Counted from the first letter of the stretch, positions 16,525 through 25,688 are shown. The stretch: DNA of 64,000 nucleotides from Oscillospiraceae bacterium (GCA_031261445.1 JAISJQ010000045.1:1-64000); one strand, 5' to 3'. Numbers and translations are program-made. The notes: a model not told the origin generated them from the sequence alone.

Positions 16525-17952
16525 TTACTTCACATCCCGCCGCGTGAACCCGTCCCAGGCGGTGAGGAGGAAAACGAGCAGGTACACGGCGATGACGCAC
16601 AGCGCGAAGGGCACTGTGTGCTGGAAGAACACCGATTCGCCACGCGCGATGGTGTTGAGGTCGACATTGAAGAAGATGAGGTAGCGTCCCCAGTCGGGGT
16701 GGCCGCTCCAGAAGAAGTCCTGACTGACCGTGCCGCCGCCCAGCAGTGCGCCGCTGATGAGCACCGCCAGCGCCGTGTTGCGCAGGAGCGTGGAGACCGC
16801 AAAGGCCAGCGTGGCGTACACCGCGATGCTCACCGTGCCGATGAGGTACTCTTTGATGACGGGGATAAACGCGGAACTCTCGACGATTTTTCCGTCCACA
16901 AAGTGCAGGTACGGCGCGCCGATGTCCCCAAAGCCGCCCAAGAACAGCCCGGCCGAGACCGCGTTGACCACAAAGTACAGCGCCACCATCAGCAGTCCCA
17001 CCGTGAGGATGGACACATATTTCGCCGCGAAGATTTTGCCGCGTTTAACCGGTTGCAACAACAGGAACTTCACCGTGCCCTGCGAGAACTCCTGGCTCAC
17101 GCTCACGCCGGCCACCAAAATCACCAGCAGACCCACGAAAATCAGGATCAGCGTGGAGTCTTTTAGCGCCGACCAGTAACTGCCGTCTTCCGCGCCGCTG
17201 GGCATGAGCTCATGAAAGCGGCTCTCTTCCAGACACACGGGGATGTTGTTCTCTAGGCGATACTCCAACAGCGCGATGGCATCTTGTTGGTTCTGGATTT
17301 TTTGCGCTGTCTCTTTCGTGATCTTTGCGCCCTCTTCCGGCACAATCAATGTCGCACGCACGTTGGCCGCCTGTTCCGCCACGCGTGCCCGCCAGTCCTC
17401 GCCCCAAACGTCCAAATCGAGCGCAAGGATGGTGTCGATCCGCCAGCGTTCCGCGTCCAACTCCGGCTTTGTTTCGTCATACACGTTCAAGTCCAGCAGC
17501 TTAATTTTCAGCTGCCAGAAGGTCTTTACATCGCCCCCGCGCGAGAGGCTCAGGAAGTCCTTCATCAGCTGTTCTGCGGCCTTGAGGTCTACGCCGCGCT
17601 CGGCTAGATAACCGCTTTGTAGTTGCGCTTTGATATCAAACGCCGCGTTGATGGCCGCGTAGCGATAGTTCTGGCTGGTTTCGTGGGGAATTTGGCTGTC
17701 GCGCTCAAACTCGTATTGCTCCACGCGTAGTTGCCAGCCCTCGTCTTTGTTGGTCTTTTCGTCGGCGATCCACTGGTCGTAGTCGCTCCAAACCTCGTCC
17801 TCTACAGAGTGAGTGTACATGCGCGCTTCCTGCGACACGATGAAGTTATAGCCCACACCCGCCAGCACCAGCAGTGCCAGCATGATCAGTGTGGCCGCGC
17901 GGGAGAAGATTTTCACATACTCATTGATGAGCAATCCCCAGAATTTACGCAA
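16525..17952 (-). CDS. ABC-2 type transporter permease
   Basis: A 475-aa membrane subunit. The first hydrophobic helix (about residues 15-38) is followed by a ~230-residue extracytoplasmic loop rich in charged residues, then about five helices between residues 250 and 475. This is the shape of ABC-2 exporters with a large outer domain. The start is probably the TTG at 17952 (LRKFWGLLINEYVK), preceded by GGGGGGA and overlapping the ATPase gene by eight bases. Cargo is unknown; bacitracin/antibiotic-type or Na+ exporters are comparable. Confidence 0.82.
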   Translation of the reverse strand: MRKFWGLLINEYVKIFSRAATLIMLALLVLAGVGYNFIVSQEARMYTHSVEDEVWSDYDQWIADEKTNKDEGWQLRVEQYEFERDSQIPHETSQNYRYAAINAAFDIKAQLQSGYLAERGVDLKAAEQLMKDFLSLSRGGDVKTFWQLKIKLLDLNVYDETKPELDAERWRIDTILALDLDVWGEDWRARVAEQAANVRATLIVPEEGAKITKETAQKIQNQQDAIALLEYRLENNIPVCLEESRFHELMPSGAEDGSYWSALKDSTLILIFVGLLVILVAGVSVSQEFSQGTVKFLLLQPVKRGKIFAAKYVSILTVGLLMVALYFVVNAVSAGLFLGGFGDIGAPYLHFVDGKIVESSAFIPVIKEYLIGTVSIAVYATLAFAVSTLLRNTALAVLISGALLGGGTVSQDFFWSGHPDWGRYLIFFNVDLNTIARGESVFFQHTVPFALCVIAVYLLVFLLTAWDGFTRRDVK

Positions 17953-18886
17953 TTTGGTCCCCCCCTGTCGTGCCGGTGAGCTGGAGGAAGACGTCCTCCA
18001 GCGAGTGCGCCAGCGCTTGGATGCCCAGCACCGCAATGCCGCTTTGGATGAGTTGGACGTTGATGTGCCCCACCAACGCATCGTCCGCGATGGTCGCGTC
18101 CAGCGTGACGGCGCTCACATTGCTCACGGGCACGCCCAGCGCCGCAAAGACGGGCAAGGCCAGCGCGGCGTTGTTTACGGTGAAGCGCACGACTTTTTGC
18201 GCCCCGCCGCTGGATTCCCGCAGCAACTCCACCGTGGTCTTCACGCCCAAAATCTTGCCGTTCACAATGATGCCCACGCGGTCGCACATCTGCTCCATTT
18301 CGCTCAGCAGGTGGCTACTGACCAGCACGGCCACGCCCTCTTCGGCGGCCAGACGGCGGAAGGTGTCGCGCAATTCGCGGATGCCTGCCGGGTCAAGCCC
18401 GTTGGTGGGCTCGTCAAAAATCATCAGTTTGGGGCGGTGCAGCATTGCCGCCGCCAGCCCCAAGCGCTGCTTCATGCCCAAAGAATAGGTGCGCACTTTG
18501 TCGTGGATGCGCTTTTCCAGCCCCACTTGCTGCACCACTTGCGCAATGCGCCCCTTGTCCACGCCCGGATGCAGACGCGCGAATTGCTTCAGGTTTGCCC
18601 AGCCGGAAAGGTATTTATAGGTTTCGGGGTTCTCCACAATGCCGCCCACCTGCGCCATGGCCTGCTCGTAGTGTTTATCCACGTCCATGCCGCAGATTTC
18701 CACGCGCCCTGCGTCGCGCCCCAAAAGTCCCAACGCCAGCTTGATGGTCGTGGTCTTGCCCGCGCCGTTTGGGCCCAGAAAGCCGAAGACTTCGCCCGCG
18801 TAGGTCTCAAACGAGACGTTATCGATCACTTTGCGCTTGCCAAAGGACTTGTCCAGCCCTTCGATGCGCAGTGCCACTGTGCTCAT
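17945..18886 (-). CDS. ABC transporter ATP-binding protein
   Basis: A 313-aa ATPase of the ABC-2/CcmA (drug/antibiotic export) type. Walker A is GPNGAGKTT (residues 38-46), the signature is SLGMKQR (135-141), and Walker B is LMIFDEP (154-160), followed by TNGLD. A C-terminal ~90-residue domain follows, typical of BcrA/NatA-like subunits. The gene overlaps both the preceding extracytoplasmic-protein gene (ATGA) and the permease, giving a tight three-gene operon. Confidence 0.92.
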   Translation of the reverse strand: MSTVALRIEGLDKSFGKRKVIDNVSFETYAGEVFGFLGPNGAGKTTTIKLALGLLGRDAGRVEICGMDVDKHYEQAMAQVGGIVENPETYKYLSGWANLKQFARLHPGVDKGRIAQVVQQVGLEKRIHDKVRTYSLGMKQRLGLAAAMLHRPKLMIFDEPTNGLDPAGIRELRDTFRRLAAEEGVAVLVSSHLLSEMEQMCDRVGIIVNGKILGVKTTVELLRESSGGAQKVVRFTVNNAALALPVFAALGVPVSNVSAVTLDATIADDALVGHINVQLIQSGIAVLGIQALAHSLEDVFLQLTGTTGGDQIA

Positions 18887-19707
18887 CGGCTCACCCCTCC
18901 TGCCACGGCTGTCTCCGCAGGCTCTTCAATGCTTCCAATGCCCATAGGCTCGCCATAGTGTGCGCCACGGACAATGCGCCAACCGTCGTCTGTTTTTTTC
19001 AGCATGACATCGCTATATTCCAGATAGCTCACGCGGGTGTGCTTGGGCGTGGCCGCCGTGATGTTGGGGATGTCGGTGATTTCGCCAAAGTACTCCCACT
19101 GGAGCTTGTCTTCTTTATCCAGCCAGCCATGCGGTCCGTTCTGCACCACCTGTGTATACCCGGAAAGTACAAACGCTTGCGGGTAGCCGACGTATTCAAT
19201 CTCCGTGCGCAGCGTCAGCGAACAGCTGGCGTAGCCACTGCTGCCCAAGGGTTTCAGCCGGTCAATGTCCGTCACCTTCACGGTGATGGCCGACACATAG
19301 GCGTGCATTTGGCTATTGAGTAGCAGTGCATATTCTAAGTTGCGCTTTGCAATCGCCAGCTCGTTGTCATCGATAACGCTGGGGGACTCTGGGTACATAT
19401 ACAGCGCGTCATTATGGTTGACGTTGCTTGCCTCTGGGGACAAATACGCCGCAAAGAGCTTGGCGTATTTGTCCACGTGTTCCGCCCTCTGCTTGTCCGT
19501 CAGCGGCTGGCCATTGACCGCGCCGGGCACAAGATTTGCCTGGGCACTGCAGAGTGCGAACTCTTCAATCAGGCGCGTAATTTCCGGGGTCTCCTGCTGA
19601 CGGAACGCTTTGGCCTGCACAACCAGCGTCGCCGAAAGCGCGACGATGAGCGCCACCGCCAGCACCAACCCGCGATTGATCCGCCGCAGAAATGTGTTTT
19701 TGCGCAT
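18883..19707 (-). CDS. Exported or membrane-anchored protein of ABC operon
   Basis: A 274-aa protein starting at ATG 19707, which has a GGGAGGGG ribosome site; more upstream in-frame codons lack one. The N-terminus (MRKNTFLRRINRGLVLAVAL) is a signal anchor. The rest is soluble, with a C-terminal strand pattern (DVMLKKTDDGWRIVRG) like NTF2/SnoaL-type or DUF4829-like domains. It is the first gene of the ABC operon and overlaps the ATPase start, so it probably assists or senses the transporter's substrate. No family assigned. Confidence 0.75.
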   Translation of the reverse strand: MRKNTFLRRINRGLVLAVALIVALSATLVVQAKAFRQQETPEITRLIEEFALCSAQANLVPGAVNGQPLTDKQRAEHVDKYAKLFAAYLSPEASNVNHNDALYMYPESPSVIDDNELAIAKRNLEYALLLNSQMHAYVSAITVKVTDIDRLKPLGSSGYASCSLTLRTEIEYVGYPQAFVLSGYTQVVQNGPHGWLDKEDKLQWEYFGEITDIPNITAATPKHTRVSYLEYSDVMLKKTDDGWRIVRGAHYGEPMGIGSIEEPAETAVAGGVSR

Positions 19708-19764
19708 AGTCCCCTCCCAATCTGCTTTTTCTGGTGTTAGTATAGCAGAACGATGGGGCAAAGT

Positions 19765-19860
19765 CAAATGCAGAGGGCAGAAGACAGATTTGTGTAGGGG
19801 CGAGCACAGCTCGCCCCTACACCCCTCCCGCCTGTATCCTCACGCCCTCACACCTCTCCG
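19765..19860. repeat. B-C-D repeat block
   Basis: It contains a partial B module (AGAGGGCAGAAGACAGA), a C palindrome (GGGGCGAGCACAGCTCGCCC) and a D module, between the ABC operon promoter region and the toxin-antitoxin promoter. Confidence 0.75.
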
Positions 19861-19890
19861 CCCCTCTGATTTCTGATTTTGCATAACCGA

Positions 19891-19919
19891 TTGCATTTTT
19901 GAAATAATAATGCTATAAT
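19891..19919 (+). promoter_or_regulatory. Promoter of the YefM/RelE operon
   Basis: TTGCAT (19891-19896), 17 bp, TATAAT (19914-19919), 30 bases upstream of the antitoxin ATG. Confidence 0.75.
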
Positions 19920-19949
19920 ATGACTAGAATTCTGATAGGGAGGCCTGTG

Positions 19950-20219
19950 ATGACGATTCGACCATCCACCGCGTTGCGCAACGAATACAACGATATTTCC
20001 GCTTTTTGCAAAGAAAACGGACAGCCCGTTTTCTTGACCAAAAACGGTGAGGGCGATTTGGTTGTGATGAGCTTGGCCGCGTATGCGCGGCGCGAGGCAA
20101 TGCTGGATTTGCGCGAAAAACTGCTGGACGCCGAAGCGCAAGTGCAAAACGGGGCGCGGCTCTATAGCACGGAAGAAGTCAGCGCACGACTGTTGGAGCG
20201 TATCCATGGGCAAGTTTGA
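19950..20219 (+). CDS. YefM/Phd-family antitoxin
   Basis: An 89-aa antitoxin of a type II toxin-antitoxin pair. The N-terminal DNA-binding fold (MTIRPSTALRNEYNDISAFC) and the KNGEGDLVVMSLAAYARREA strand-helix are typical of the Phd/YefM family. The C-terminal third would wrap the toxin. The ATG at 19950 follows a GGGAGG site. The toxin gene overlaps its 3' end by 14 bases. YefM proteins with bound toxin repress their own promoter. Confidence 0.9.
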   Translation: MTIRPSTALRNEYNDISAFCKENGQPVFLTKNGEGDLVVMSLAAYARREAMLDLREKLLDAEAQVQNGARLYSTEEVSARLLERIHGQV

Positions 20220-20532
20220 CGTTGCGTTTTCCCAGCAAGCGCTGGACGACCTTGAGGAAATCGTTCTGTATATCGCGCTCGATTCCAAAGTCCATGCCCT
20301 CAAGTTGCACGACAAAATTTTGGAGAGCGCAAACAAACTGTCCGATTTCCCGATGATCGGCCGCGCCGTTCCAGACGAGAAAATTGCGGGGCGCGGCTTT
20401 CGCATGATCGGGGCGGGCAGCTACTTGCTGTTCTACAAAATTTTTGACGACAAGGTAATCATCCTGCGCGTTTTGCACGGCAGGAGGGACTATCCACATC
20501 TGCTTGCAAGAATTCCCGAAGAGGACGAATGA
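20206..20532 (+). CDS. RelE/ParE-family toxin
   Basis: A 108-aa toxin partner of the upstream antitoxin. The RelE/ParE fold is visible in FSQQALDDLEEIVLYIA (helices 1-2), FPMIGRAVPDEKIAGRGFRM (central strand region) and the C-terminal strand VIILRVLHGRRDYPHLL, with the HGRRDY tail common in ParE/RelE toxins. It acts either as a ribosome-dependent mRNase or on gyrase. Sequence alone does not decide. The start overlaps the antitoxin, ensuring coupled synthesis. Confidence 0.9.
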   Translation: MGKFDVAFSQQALDDLEEIVLYIALDSKVHALKLHDKILESANKLSDFPMIGRAVPDEKIAGRGFRMIGAGSYLLFYKIFDDKVIILRVLHGRRDYPHLLARIPEEDE

Positions 20533-20557
20533 GATTGCCGTGCAAAAAAGACGGGTG

Positions 20558-21517
20558 TCAGGCCTTCTCCTTGATTGGCACAAAATACCGAACCTTGCCG
20601 TAATTCCACTCTTTCATCTGCGCTGAGTGTGGCCCGGCAAAATGGTACAGCAGAGGACGGCCGGAGGATGCATCCAGTTCTAAATGCGTCTGCTGTGCAA
20701 GCCACGCATTTATCCCCTTATATACACGATCATATTCGCTGAATTCCCAGCTGTCCGCGAGCGCTACCGCGAATAAGCCGCCGCCGAATGTGATGATTTC
20801 AAACCCTTCGGTATCCGCTTCGGTCATCCAGTCTTCGAGCATGAAGAGCCAAACGAGTTTATTCAGCCCAGCATCATGATACATAAAATCGCGCGGGTTG
20901 ATTTTATCGGCGATACGTGCGCTCAGCAGCCCCCACATGGCATCAAAGCGATCGTGCATGGCATCGCTCTCCACATTCAGATACCCCGAAGTCACCATAC
21001 GGCAAGGCGGCATCTCAACGATGAGGATATCCGGTTGCCGTTCCAGCTTTTCCGCCGCCGCCAGCAAGCGATGAACCTTTGACGGGTTTCCTTGATAATC
21101 CATATGAACAATCTGCCTTTCAATTTCTTTCGTTTTTTCATACAAGCGCTTGATGTCGGCATCTTTGCCGAAATCTGCCTGTTCAATCTGGTGGATAAAA
21201 TCCAACACAATGTCCTTGAGCTCTTGCAAAAGAGCCACTTCGCCGTCGATATCCTCCACCTTCTTGCTCAATACCTCCAACACCACCTCTGACCCCGCCG
21301 TCTGGAAAATTCGCTGGATGTCCTTGATGCTGATGCTCAGTTTGCGCAAAATCAGGATTTGTTCCAGCCGCTTCATCGCCGTTTCGTCATACAGCCTGTA
21401 AGCGTAATCCGCACTGCGGGTGCTTTGCAGTAGCCCCATGTCCTCATAGTACCGCAGCGTTCTGGCGGAAATGTGGTATTTTGTGGACACGTCCCGGATT
21501 TTTACCCACTCGTTCAT
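20558..21517 (-). CDS. MerR-family regulator with GyrI-like effector domain
   Basis: A 319-aa one-component regulator. Residues 1-75 form a winged-helix MerR DNA-binding domain (ISARTLRYYEDMGLLQSTR, YAYRLYDETAMKRLEQI). Residues 80-140 are a coiled-coil dimerisation helix. The C-terminal ~160 residues resemble a GyrI-like/effector-binding domain that would bind a small hydrophobic ligand. This is the BltR/TipA class arrangement. No efflux gene is adjacent. Its own promoter has the 19-bp spacer characteristic of MerR control. Confidence 0.88.
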   Translation of the reverse strand: MNEWVKIRDVSTKYHISARTLRYYEDMGLLQSTRSADYAYRLYDETAMKRLEQILILRKLSISIKDIQRIFQTAGSEVVLEVLSKKVEDIDGEVALLQELKDIVLDFIHQIEQADFGKDADIKRLYEKTKEIERQIVHMDYQGNPSKVHRLLAAAEKLERQPDILIVEMPPCRMVTSGYLNVESDAMHDRFDAMWGLLSARIADKINPRDFMYHDAGLNKLVWLFMLEDWMTEADTEGFEIITFGGGLFAVALADSWEFSEYDRVYKGINAWLAQQTHLELDASSGRPLLYHFAGPHSAQMKEWNYGKVRYFVPIKEKA

Positions 21518-21548
21518 GAAAATGACTCCTTCGTGTTGTGATGACGAT

Positions 21549-21579
21549 AGTATAAACGATTCCCCAACGGCAGAGTCAA
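21549..21579 (-). promoter_or_regulatory. MerR-type promoter (19-bp spacer)
   Basis: On the minus strand TTGACT (21579-21574) and TATACT (21554-21549) are 19 bp apart. An imperfect dyad (GACTCTGCC / GGGGAATC) lies in the spacer. This over-long spacer is the signature of promoters that MerR proteins untwist, so the gene is probably autoregulated. Confidence 0.7.
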
Positions 21580-21684
21580 GAGCTAAAACAAAAAAATCAC
21601 AAATAAAGCATTTGGATCAAAGAGCGTTCTTGCTTTTGGCAGGCCTTGCCGAAAAGATGCACGTTTCACGCCACAAGAAAACAA

Positions 21685-21716
21685 GCGTGAGGCCGCAAAG
21701 CCTCACGCCTGTTTTT
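21685..21716. terminator. Bidirectional terminator, probably originally of tRNA-Ala
   Basis: The 9-bp stem GCGTGAGGC/GCCTCACGC has T-rich tails on both strands (CTGTTTTTC rightward, TTGTTTTCTT leftward). No rightward gene ends here. On the minus strand it lies where the tRNA-Ala transcript would have ended before the ~19-kb element was inserted. Confidence 0.75.
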
Positions 21717-21771
21717 CTTAATTGACCACTACGAACCATTTGACAATTGTGCATTGTCAAATGTTCATTGC

Positions 21772-21779
21772 TTTGGTGG
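21772..21779. other. Proposed attL core TTTGGTGG
   Basis: An eight-base match to the tRNA-Ala 3' end region (40622-40629). Host sequence to its left ends in an inverted A-module repeat; element sequence follows to its right. The identity is short, as is usual for large serine recombinases. Confidence 0.6.
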
Positions 21780-22246
21780 CACTAACGGCAGTTGATGAAA
21801 ACCAACTTGACCGCTTATTGCGATACCGCCCAAATGCCCTATCTGCCCCATATAATAGCACAAGCGAAAAGGCAGGGTCAAACAAAACCTATACGGACGA
21901 GTTTGGCGAAATTGCCGCGCGAAAAATCCAGCAAGCGCAAAAGCGGCTAACGGTGGCGGAAATAGACGGCATAGTGGCGGAATACCAGCAGGGCGCATCC
22001 ACCTATGCCCTTGCCGAAAAATACGGCTGTCACCGCAACACCATAAGCAGCAATCTCAAAAAGCGCGGCATAACGGTTACGCACAGCAAAATTGAAGCCT
22101 GTGGCGGCGGCGCAGATATTATCGCGTTGTATAAAGGCGGCGTAAATACCACTGAGCTTGCCAAACGGTATAGTATTAGCCATGCTTCGATTATAAAGTT
22201 TCTGCACGATAACGGCGTAGAAATGCGGACGCGGTGGGATTACTAA
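21773..22246 (+). pseudogene. Severed C-terminal HTH part of the large recombinase
   Basis: An open frame with two helix-turn-helix motifs (STYALAEKYGCHRNTISSNL and NTTELAKRYSISHASIIKFL), each ~24 residues. In the integrated state it has no convincing start: the frame can be extended left only through host repeat sequence to a TTG at 21722 without a ribosome site. Its first codons TTG GTG G overlap the attL core in the same frame as TTG GTG G in the recombinase gene at 40623. Circularising the element would join the two, giving a recombinase of about 729 residues ending in these HTH motifs. Confidence 0.65.
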
Positions 22247-22283
22247 ACCCAAACACTGCCCAAAGTCTCGCTTGTTTCACAGT

Positions 22284-22326
22284 AGCCTCCTATAAAATTA
22301 GAACACAACTAATTTTATAGGAGGCT
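22284..22326 (+). promoter_or_regulatory. 18-bp hairpin hiding the resolvase ribosome site
   Basis: A perfect inverted repeat, AGCCTCCTATAAAATTAG / CTAATTTTATAGGAGGCT, with a 7-base spacer. The right arm contains TAGGAGG (22318-22324), the ribosome site of the resolvase gene at 22333. Folded RNA would block translation. As DNA it could also be a recombinase binding site. Confidence 0.8.
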
Positions 22327-22332
22327 TGCTTT

Positions 22333-22950
22333 ATGCAAACAGGCACAAATTACGGATACGTTCGCGTATCTACCAAAAAACAAAACGAGGACAGGCAACT
22401 CATCGCGCTGGCGGAGTATGGGATATTGCCCCACAATATCTTCATCGACAAGAAGAGCGGCAAGGACTTTGAGCGGCAGAAGTACCGGCGGCTCATCAAA
22501 AAACTGAAACAGGGCGATGTTATCTTTGTTGAAAGCATCGACCGTTTTGGACGGAACTATGAGGAAATCATTGAGCAATGGAGATTTATTACAAAGAAAA
22601 AAGGGGCGGATGTTGTAGTCTTGGACATGCCGCTCCTTGATACCCGTCAAAAAGACCTTGACCTCACAGGCACATTTATAGCAGACCTCGTGCTACAAAT
22701 CTTGTCCTATGTTGCCGAAAAAGAGAAAGAGTATAACCACCAGCGGCAAGCAGAGGGTATTGCCGCTGCCAAAGCCAAAGGCGTGAAGTTTGGACGACCA
22801 GCGCACGAAAAACCCGAACAGTTCGCCACGCTATATGAGACTTGGACGCAGGGAGAAATCTCAGGTCGCGCCGCCGCGCGGGAGCTTGGAATTGCCCAAA
22901 GAACCTTTATCTTGTGGGCTTCGGAACGCTCGGCAATCGTTACTGAATAA
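22333..22950 (+). CDS. Serine recombinase of resolvase/invertase type
   Basis: A 205-aa small serine recombinase. The catalytic motif is YVRVSTKKQ with Ser13. The DRFGRN segment near residue 75 and the long dimer helix around residues 100-145 follow. The C-terminal helix-turn-helix (ISGRAAARELGIAQRTFILW) binds DNA. Size and order match Tn3-family resolvases, invertases and ICE-borne relatives rather than large integrases. It may resolve multimers or invert a segment of the element. Translation appears controlled by the hairpin immediately upstream. Confidence 0.92.
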   Translation: MQTGTNYGYVRVSTKKQNEDRQLIALAEYGILPHNIFIDKKSGKDFERQKYRRLIKKLKQGDVIFVESIDRFGRNYEEIIEQWRFITKKKGADVVVLDMPLLDTRQKDLDLTGTFIADLVLQILSYVAEKEKEYNHQRQAEGIAAAKAKGVKFGRPAHEKPEQFATLYETWTQGEISGRAAARELGIAQRTFILWASERSAIVTE

Positions 22951-22966
22951 AAAAGCACGGTTTTTT

Positions 22967-23030
22967 ATTCACCCCTGTAAAAGTGAAAAACCGCACAAGT
23001 CGGCTGGATTGCTCCTGCCGTTTTTTATTG
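22967..23030 (+). terminator. Terminator region after the resolvase gene
   Basis: CGGTTTTTT and AAAAACCG arms around a TCAC...GTGA core are followed by a second small stem (CGGC...GCCG) and TTTTTT. This is consistent with rho-independent termination. Confidence 0.55.
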
Positions 23031-23186
23031 CGCCAAATCTCTGAACCCCCTAAAATACTGTCTCTGCCAGATGGCGCAAAAACACTTATATAGTATAACA
23101 CTTTTTTCTCTGCTCCGCAACCCCTATTGAATAAAAAACCGTGGGTTATAAATCAATGTTGAATGAAAAATGGAGGCTATCGGATT

Positions 23187-24038
23187 ATGAAAAGCATTTT
23201 GGCATGGGTCAATGGGTTGTCGCTAACCTCAAAAATTGTGGCGGCAGTGGTCGCGGGTGCGGTGGTCGTTGGTGGCGTGACAACGGCGGTTATTGTGGCA
23301 AACAACGGTGGCAACGGGACGGCGGACACGGGTGCGCCGACAAGCTCCGTTTCCGAATCGCTGACCGCTGAAACTAACAGCACTATTACAAGTAGCACCG
23401 CCGAAACGGAAACATCCACAGAGGAGTCGTCCTCCACGGAGGCAAGCTCACAGACAGAAACGACTTCATCGCAAAAGCCAACTGCACCGTCCAGTCAAGC
23501 GCCGACTACGCCTTCATCTTCCGCGCCTGCAACGCCTCAGCCCGCCGCATTCGCCGTGTATATCAACGGCAAGGCGGTAGATTTGGGAGCATTGGAGCGA
23601 GTCAAGCAAAAGGTATCGTTCCGAAAGGAATATGAGGGCGCAGTTTATAAAGAAGCCGCGGGGGATGTTTATGCGGACGCCGAAAAACTGACCGCCGCAT
23701 TGGGAATGCGGCATCCGACAGACCAAGAGAACAGCCAGATGAACGGTGGCGCGTCCACTTTCAATATCGTTTATGTTGCTAAAGATGTATCCGAAGCAAA
23801 CGGCGGGTGCTATATTGAGTATTTCGCTATTGTGGACAATTTTGATGTGATGGCACTTAGCACCATTCGTTATGATGCAAGCTGGAACGGTTCCGATTGG
23901 AGCCAAAAGAACCTTGTGTTTTGCTCCATTATGCCCAAGATGTCAGGCGGCAAGCTCCAAGTCCCTGTGAGCTTTTTATGTGAGCTTTTGGGGTATCAGT
24001 ATGAACTCAAAGACACTGGCCTTTACATTGCAAAATAA
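23187..24038 (+). CDS. Membrane-anchored protein with Ser/Thr-rich stalk
   Basis: A 283-aa protein starting at ATG 23187 (TGGAGG ribosome site 10 bases upstream). After a short cytoplasmic segment, a transmembrane helix (residues 15-38, AAVVAGAVVVGGVTTAVIV) is followed by a Ser/Thr/Glu-rich linker to about residue 125. The C-terminal ~150-residue domain ends in LQVPVSFLCELLGYQYEL, which resembles copper-amine-oxidase-N / stalk-type domains of Firmicute surface proteins. Function unknown. The downstream lipoprotein gene begins 13 bases after its stop. Confidence 0.72.
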   Translation: MKSILAWVNGLSLTSKIVAAVVAGAVVVGGVTTAVIVANNGGNGTADTGAPTSSVSESLTAETNSTITSSTAETETSTEESSSTEASSQTETTSSQKPTAPSSQAPTTPSSSAPATPQPAAFAVYINGKAVDLGALERVKQKVSFRKEYEGAVYKEAAGDVYADAEKLTAALGMRHPTDQENSQMNGGASTFNIVYVAKDVSEANGGCYIEYFAIVDNFDVMALSTIRYDASWNGSDWSQKNLVFCSIMPKMSGGKLQVPVSFLCELLGYQYELKDTGLYIAK

Positions 24039-24051
24039 TTGAGAGAGGATT

Positions 24052-25635
24052 TTGGTTATGAAAAAACTATTTGCGTTGCTTCTTGCGCTGACGTTGGTGC
24101 TATCCCTTGCCGCTTGTGGCGGTGGTGGCAGCAAGCCTACATTTACAGCGGAAAAGTATGCCCGATTAGAAACAGGCATGACCTATGAGGAAGTCGTGGA
24201 GATCATCGGCTTCAAGGGGCAGTTATCTAACGAGGCGGGTTCGGCCAGAGTGTATAACTGGGACAACCTGTCGAAGTTGGACGGCAAGGTGGACAATAAC
24301 GCCGTTGTCACGCTCTATTTCAGCAATGACAATGAAGACAAAACCTATAAGCTCATCCAGAAAAACCAGACAGGCTTCAATCTTGACGATGTAAAAACAC
24401 CTGCCAACAACACCTCAACATCCGAAGCGGAAGGTGTCCGCTTGCCGCTGACAAGGTTGTAACCCTTTTCGGAAAATCGCACATGGGTAACATATGAGGA
24501 TGCTAAGAAAGCAACCCGCACAGCCTTGATTGACGAAAAAGGCAATATCGTCACGACATTTGAGGACACGCCGAGCTACTGTGCGCCTTTTGCGGACGGA
24601 GTGTCTTTTTATCTCAAAAGCGCGACAGATTTCACCATCATAGACACGAGCGGCAAGGTGCTTTACAAGAATGACAGCACGGCATCCGCTCCCTTACAAC
24701 TCATGGGTTATGCCAACGGGCATTTTGTCGTAGCAAAATATGAAGCCTCATTTGATAAAACCGCATGGTATCTTGGCACGATTGGCAAAACAGGTGCGGT
24801 CAAAAACGAGTTCAAGGCAATAACGGAAAAAGCCGGTTATAGCAGTAGTAATAGCTTCTTGGAGCCAAAGATAAGAGAAATCTATAAAGAGGGGTATAAT
24901 CACAGAAACAACTTCGAGTATTTGGGCGAAAACATTGTGAATTTCGGAAGAAAGTCGGGAATTTATTACAGCCTTGATACAAATCAGGTGAAGTATAACA
25001 GCGCCTATGATGTTTTTAGCAAGTTCTCCGATGGAAAAATGCTTGTGGTATATAATGGTACTATTTTTGTCGGCCCCGATTTGGATTTTGACAAAGCAAC
25101 AGCCGCACCGACAATGCCGTTTTATGCTACGGGAGATATTGGCGATGGCGGCAACATCAGCGAAGGCGCAAGCTCGTATAGCGAAGGTCTGGCATTCGGA
25201 AGGTTGAAAGACTCTCCTTTCACCAAAGGCTACTATGATACAAACGGAAATCTTGCATTTTCTCTTGGTTTTTTATCGGGGAATGATTTTTCGGGTGGAA
25301 TCTTTTCTGGCGGATACGCACCCATCCTCGCAAAAGGAGCAGACGGTAAATCTTATCTTACCGTTATCGACAAGAGCGGAAACAAACAGTATGAGCTGCT
25401 TGCGGTTGACAAATGTGATATTGACCAAAGCGCAAACGGCTATGTCGCGGCTACAATCGGCGGCAAAAGTATCATTGTCGACCCCAAAGGTAGTGTAAAA
25501 ACGCCTGGCACAGACGATTTGAGCGGTATAAGCAACACCTCTTTCGGCAATGTCAGCGGCGGATTTTTTATCATTGACAAGACCTATGTCAGTTTGGACG
25601 GTAAAACGATAATCAAGGATATACTCGAAAAATAG
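24052..25635 (+). pseudogene. Lipoprotein with DUF3862-like and WG-repeat-like parts, broken by in-frame stop
   Basis: The frame opens at 24052 (or ATG 24058) with a lipoprotein signal (MKKLFALLLALTLVLSLAAC). A ~75-residue SmpA/DUF3862-like domain (LETGMTYEEVVEIIG) follows, then TAA at 24460-24462. The same frame stays open from 24463 to the stop at 25635 without a ribosome site of its own. It begins PFSENRTWVTYEDA and contains several DKSGN/DEKGN-type turns like WG-repeat proteins. The base stretch 24440-24465 reads ADKVVT in the +1 frame, so two compensating indels are as likely as one nonsense change. The 137-aa front part may still be exported. Confidence 0.6.
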
Positions 25636-25654
25636 AGCCATTACCATGTAAAAC

Positions 25655-25678
25655 GCCCGCCGTATCTAAACGGCGGGC
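25655..25678. terminator. Bidirectional terminator
   Basis: GCCCGCCGT/ACGGCGGGC stem with a 6-base loop, flanked by AAAA on the left and ATTTT on the right. It separates the broken lipoprotein gene from the converging gene. Confidence 0.85.
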
Positions 25679-25688
25679 ATTTTGGTGG

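Noticed and set aside
21772..21779. Search for a longer tRNA-3'-end duplication at the left end of the element
   Set aside because: No copy of the T-arm or acceptor sequence is present; only the 8-bp core matches, so a tyrosine-integrase-type long att repeat is excluded by eye.
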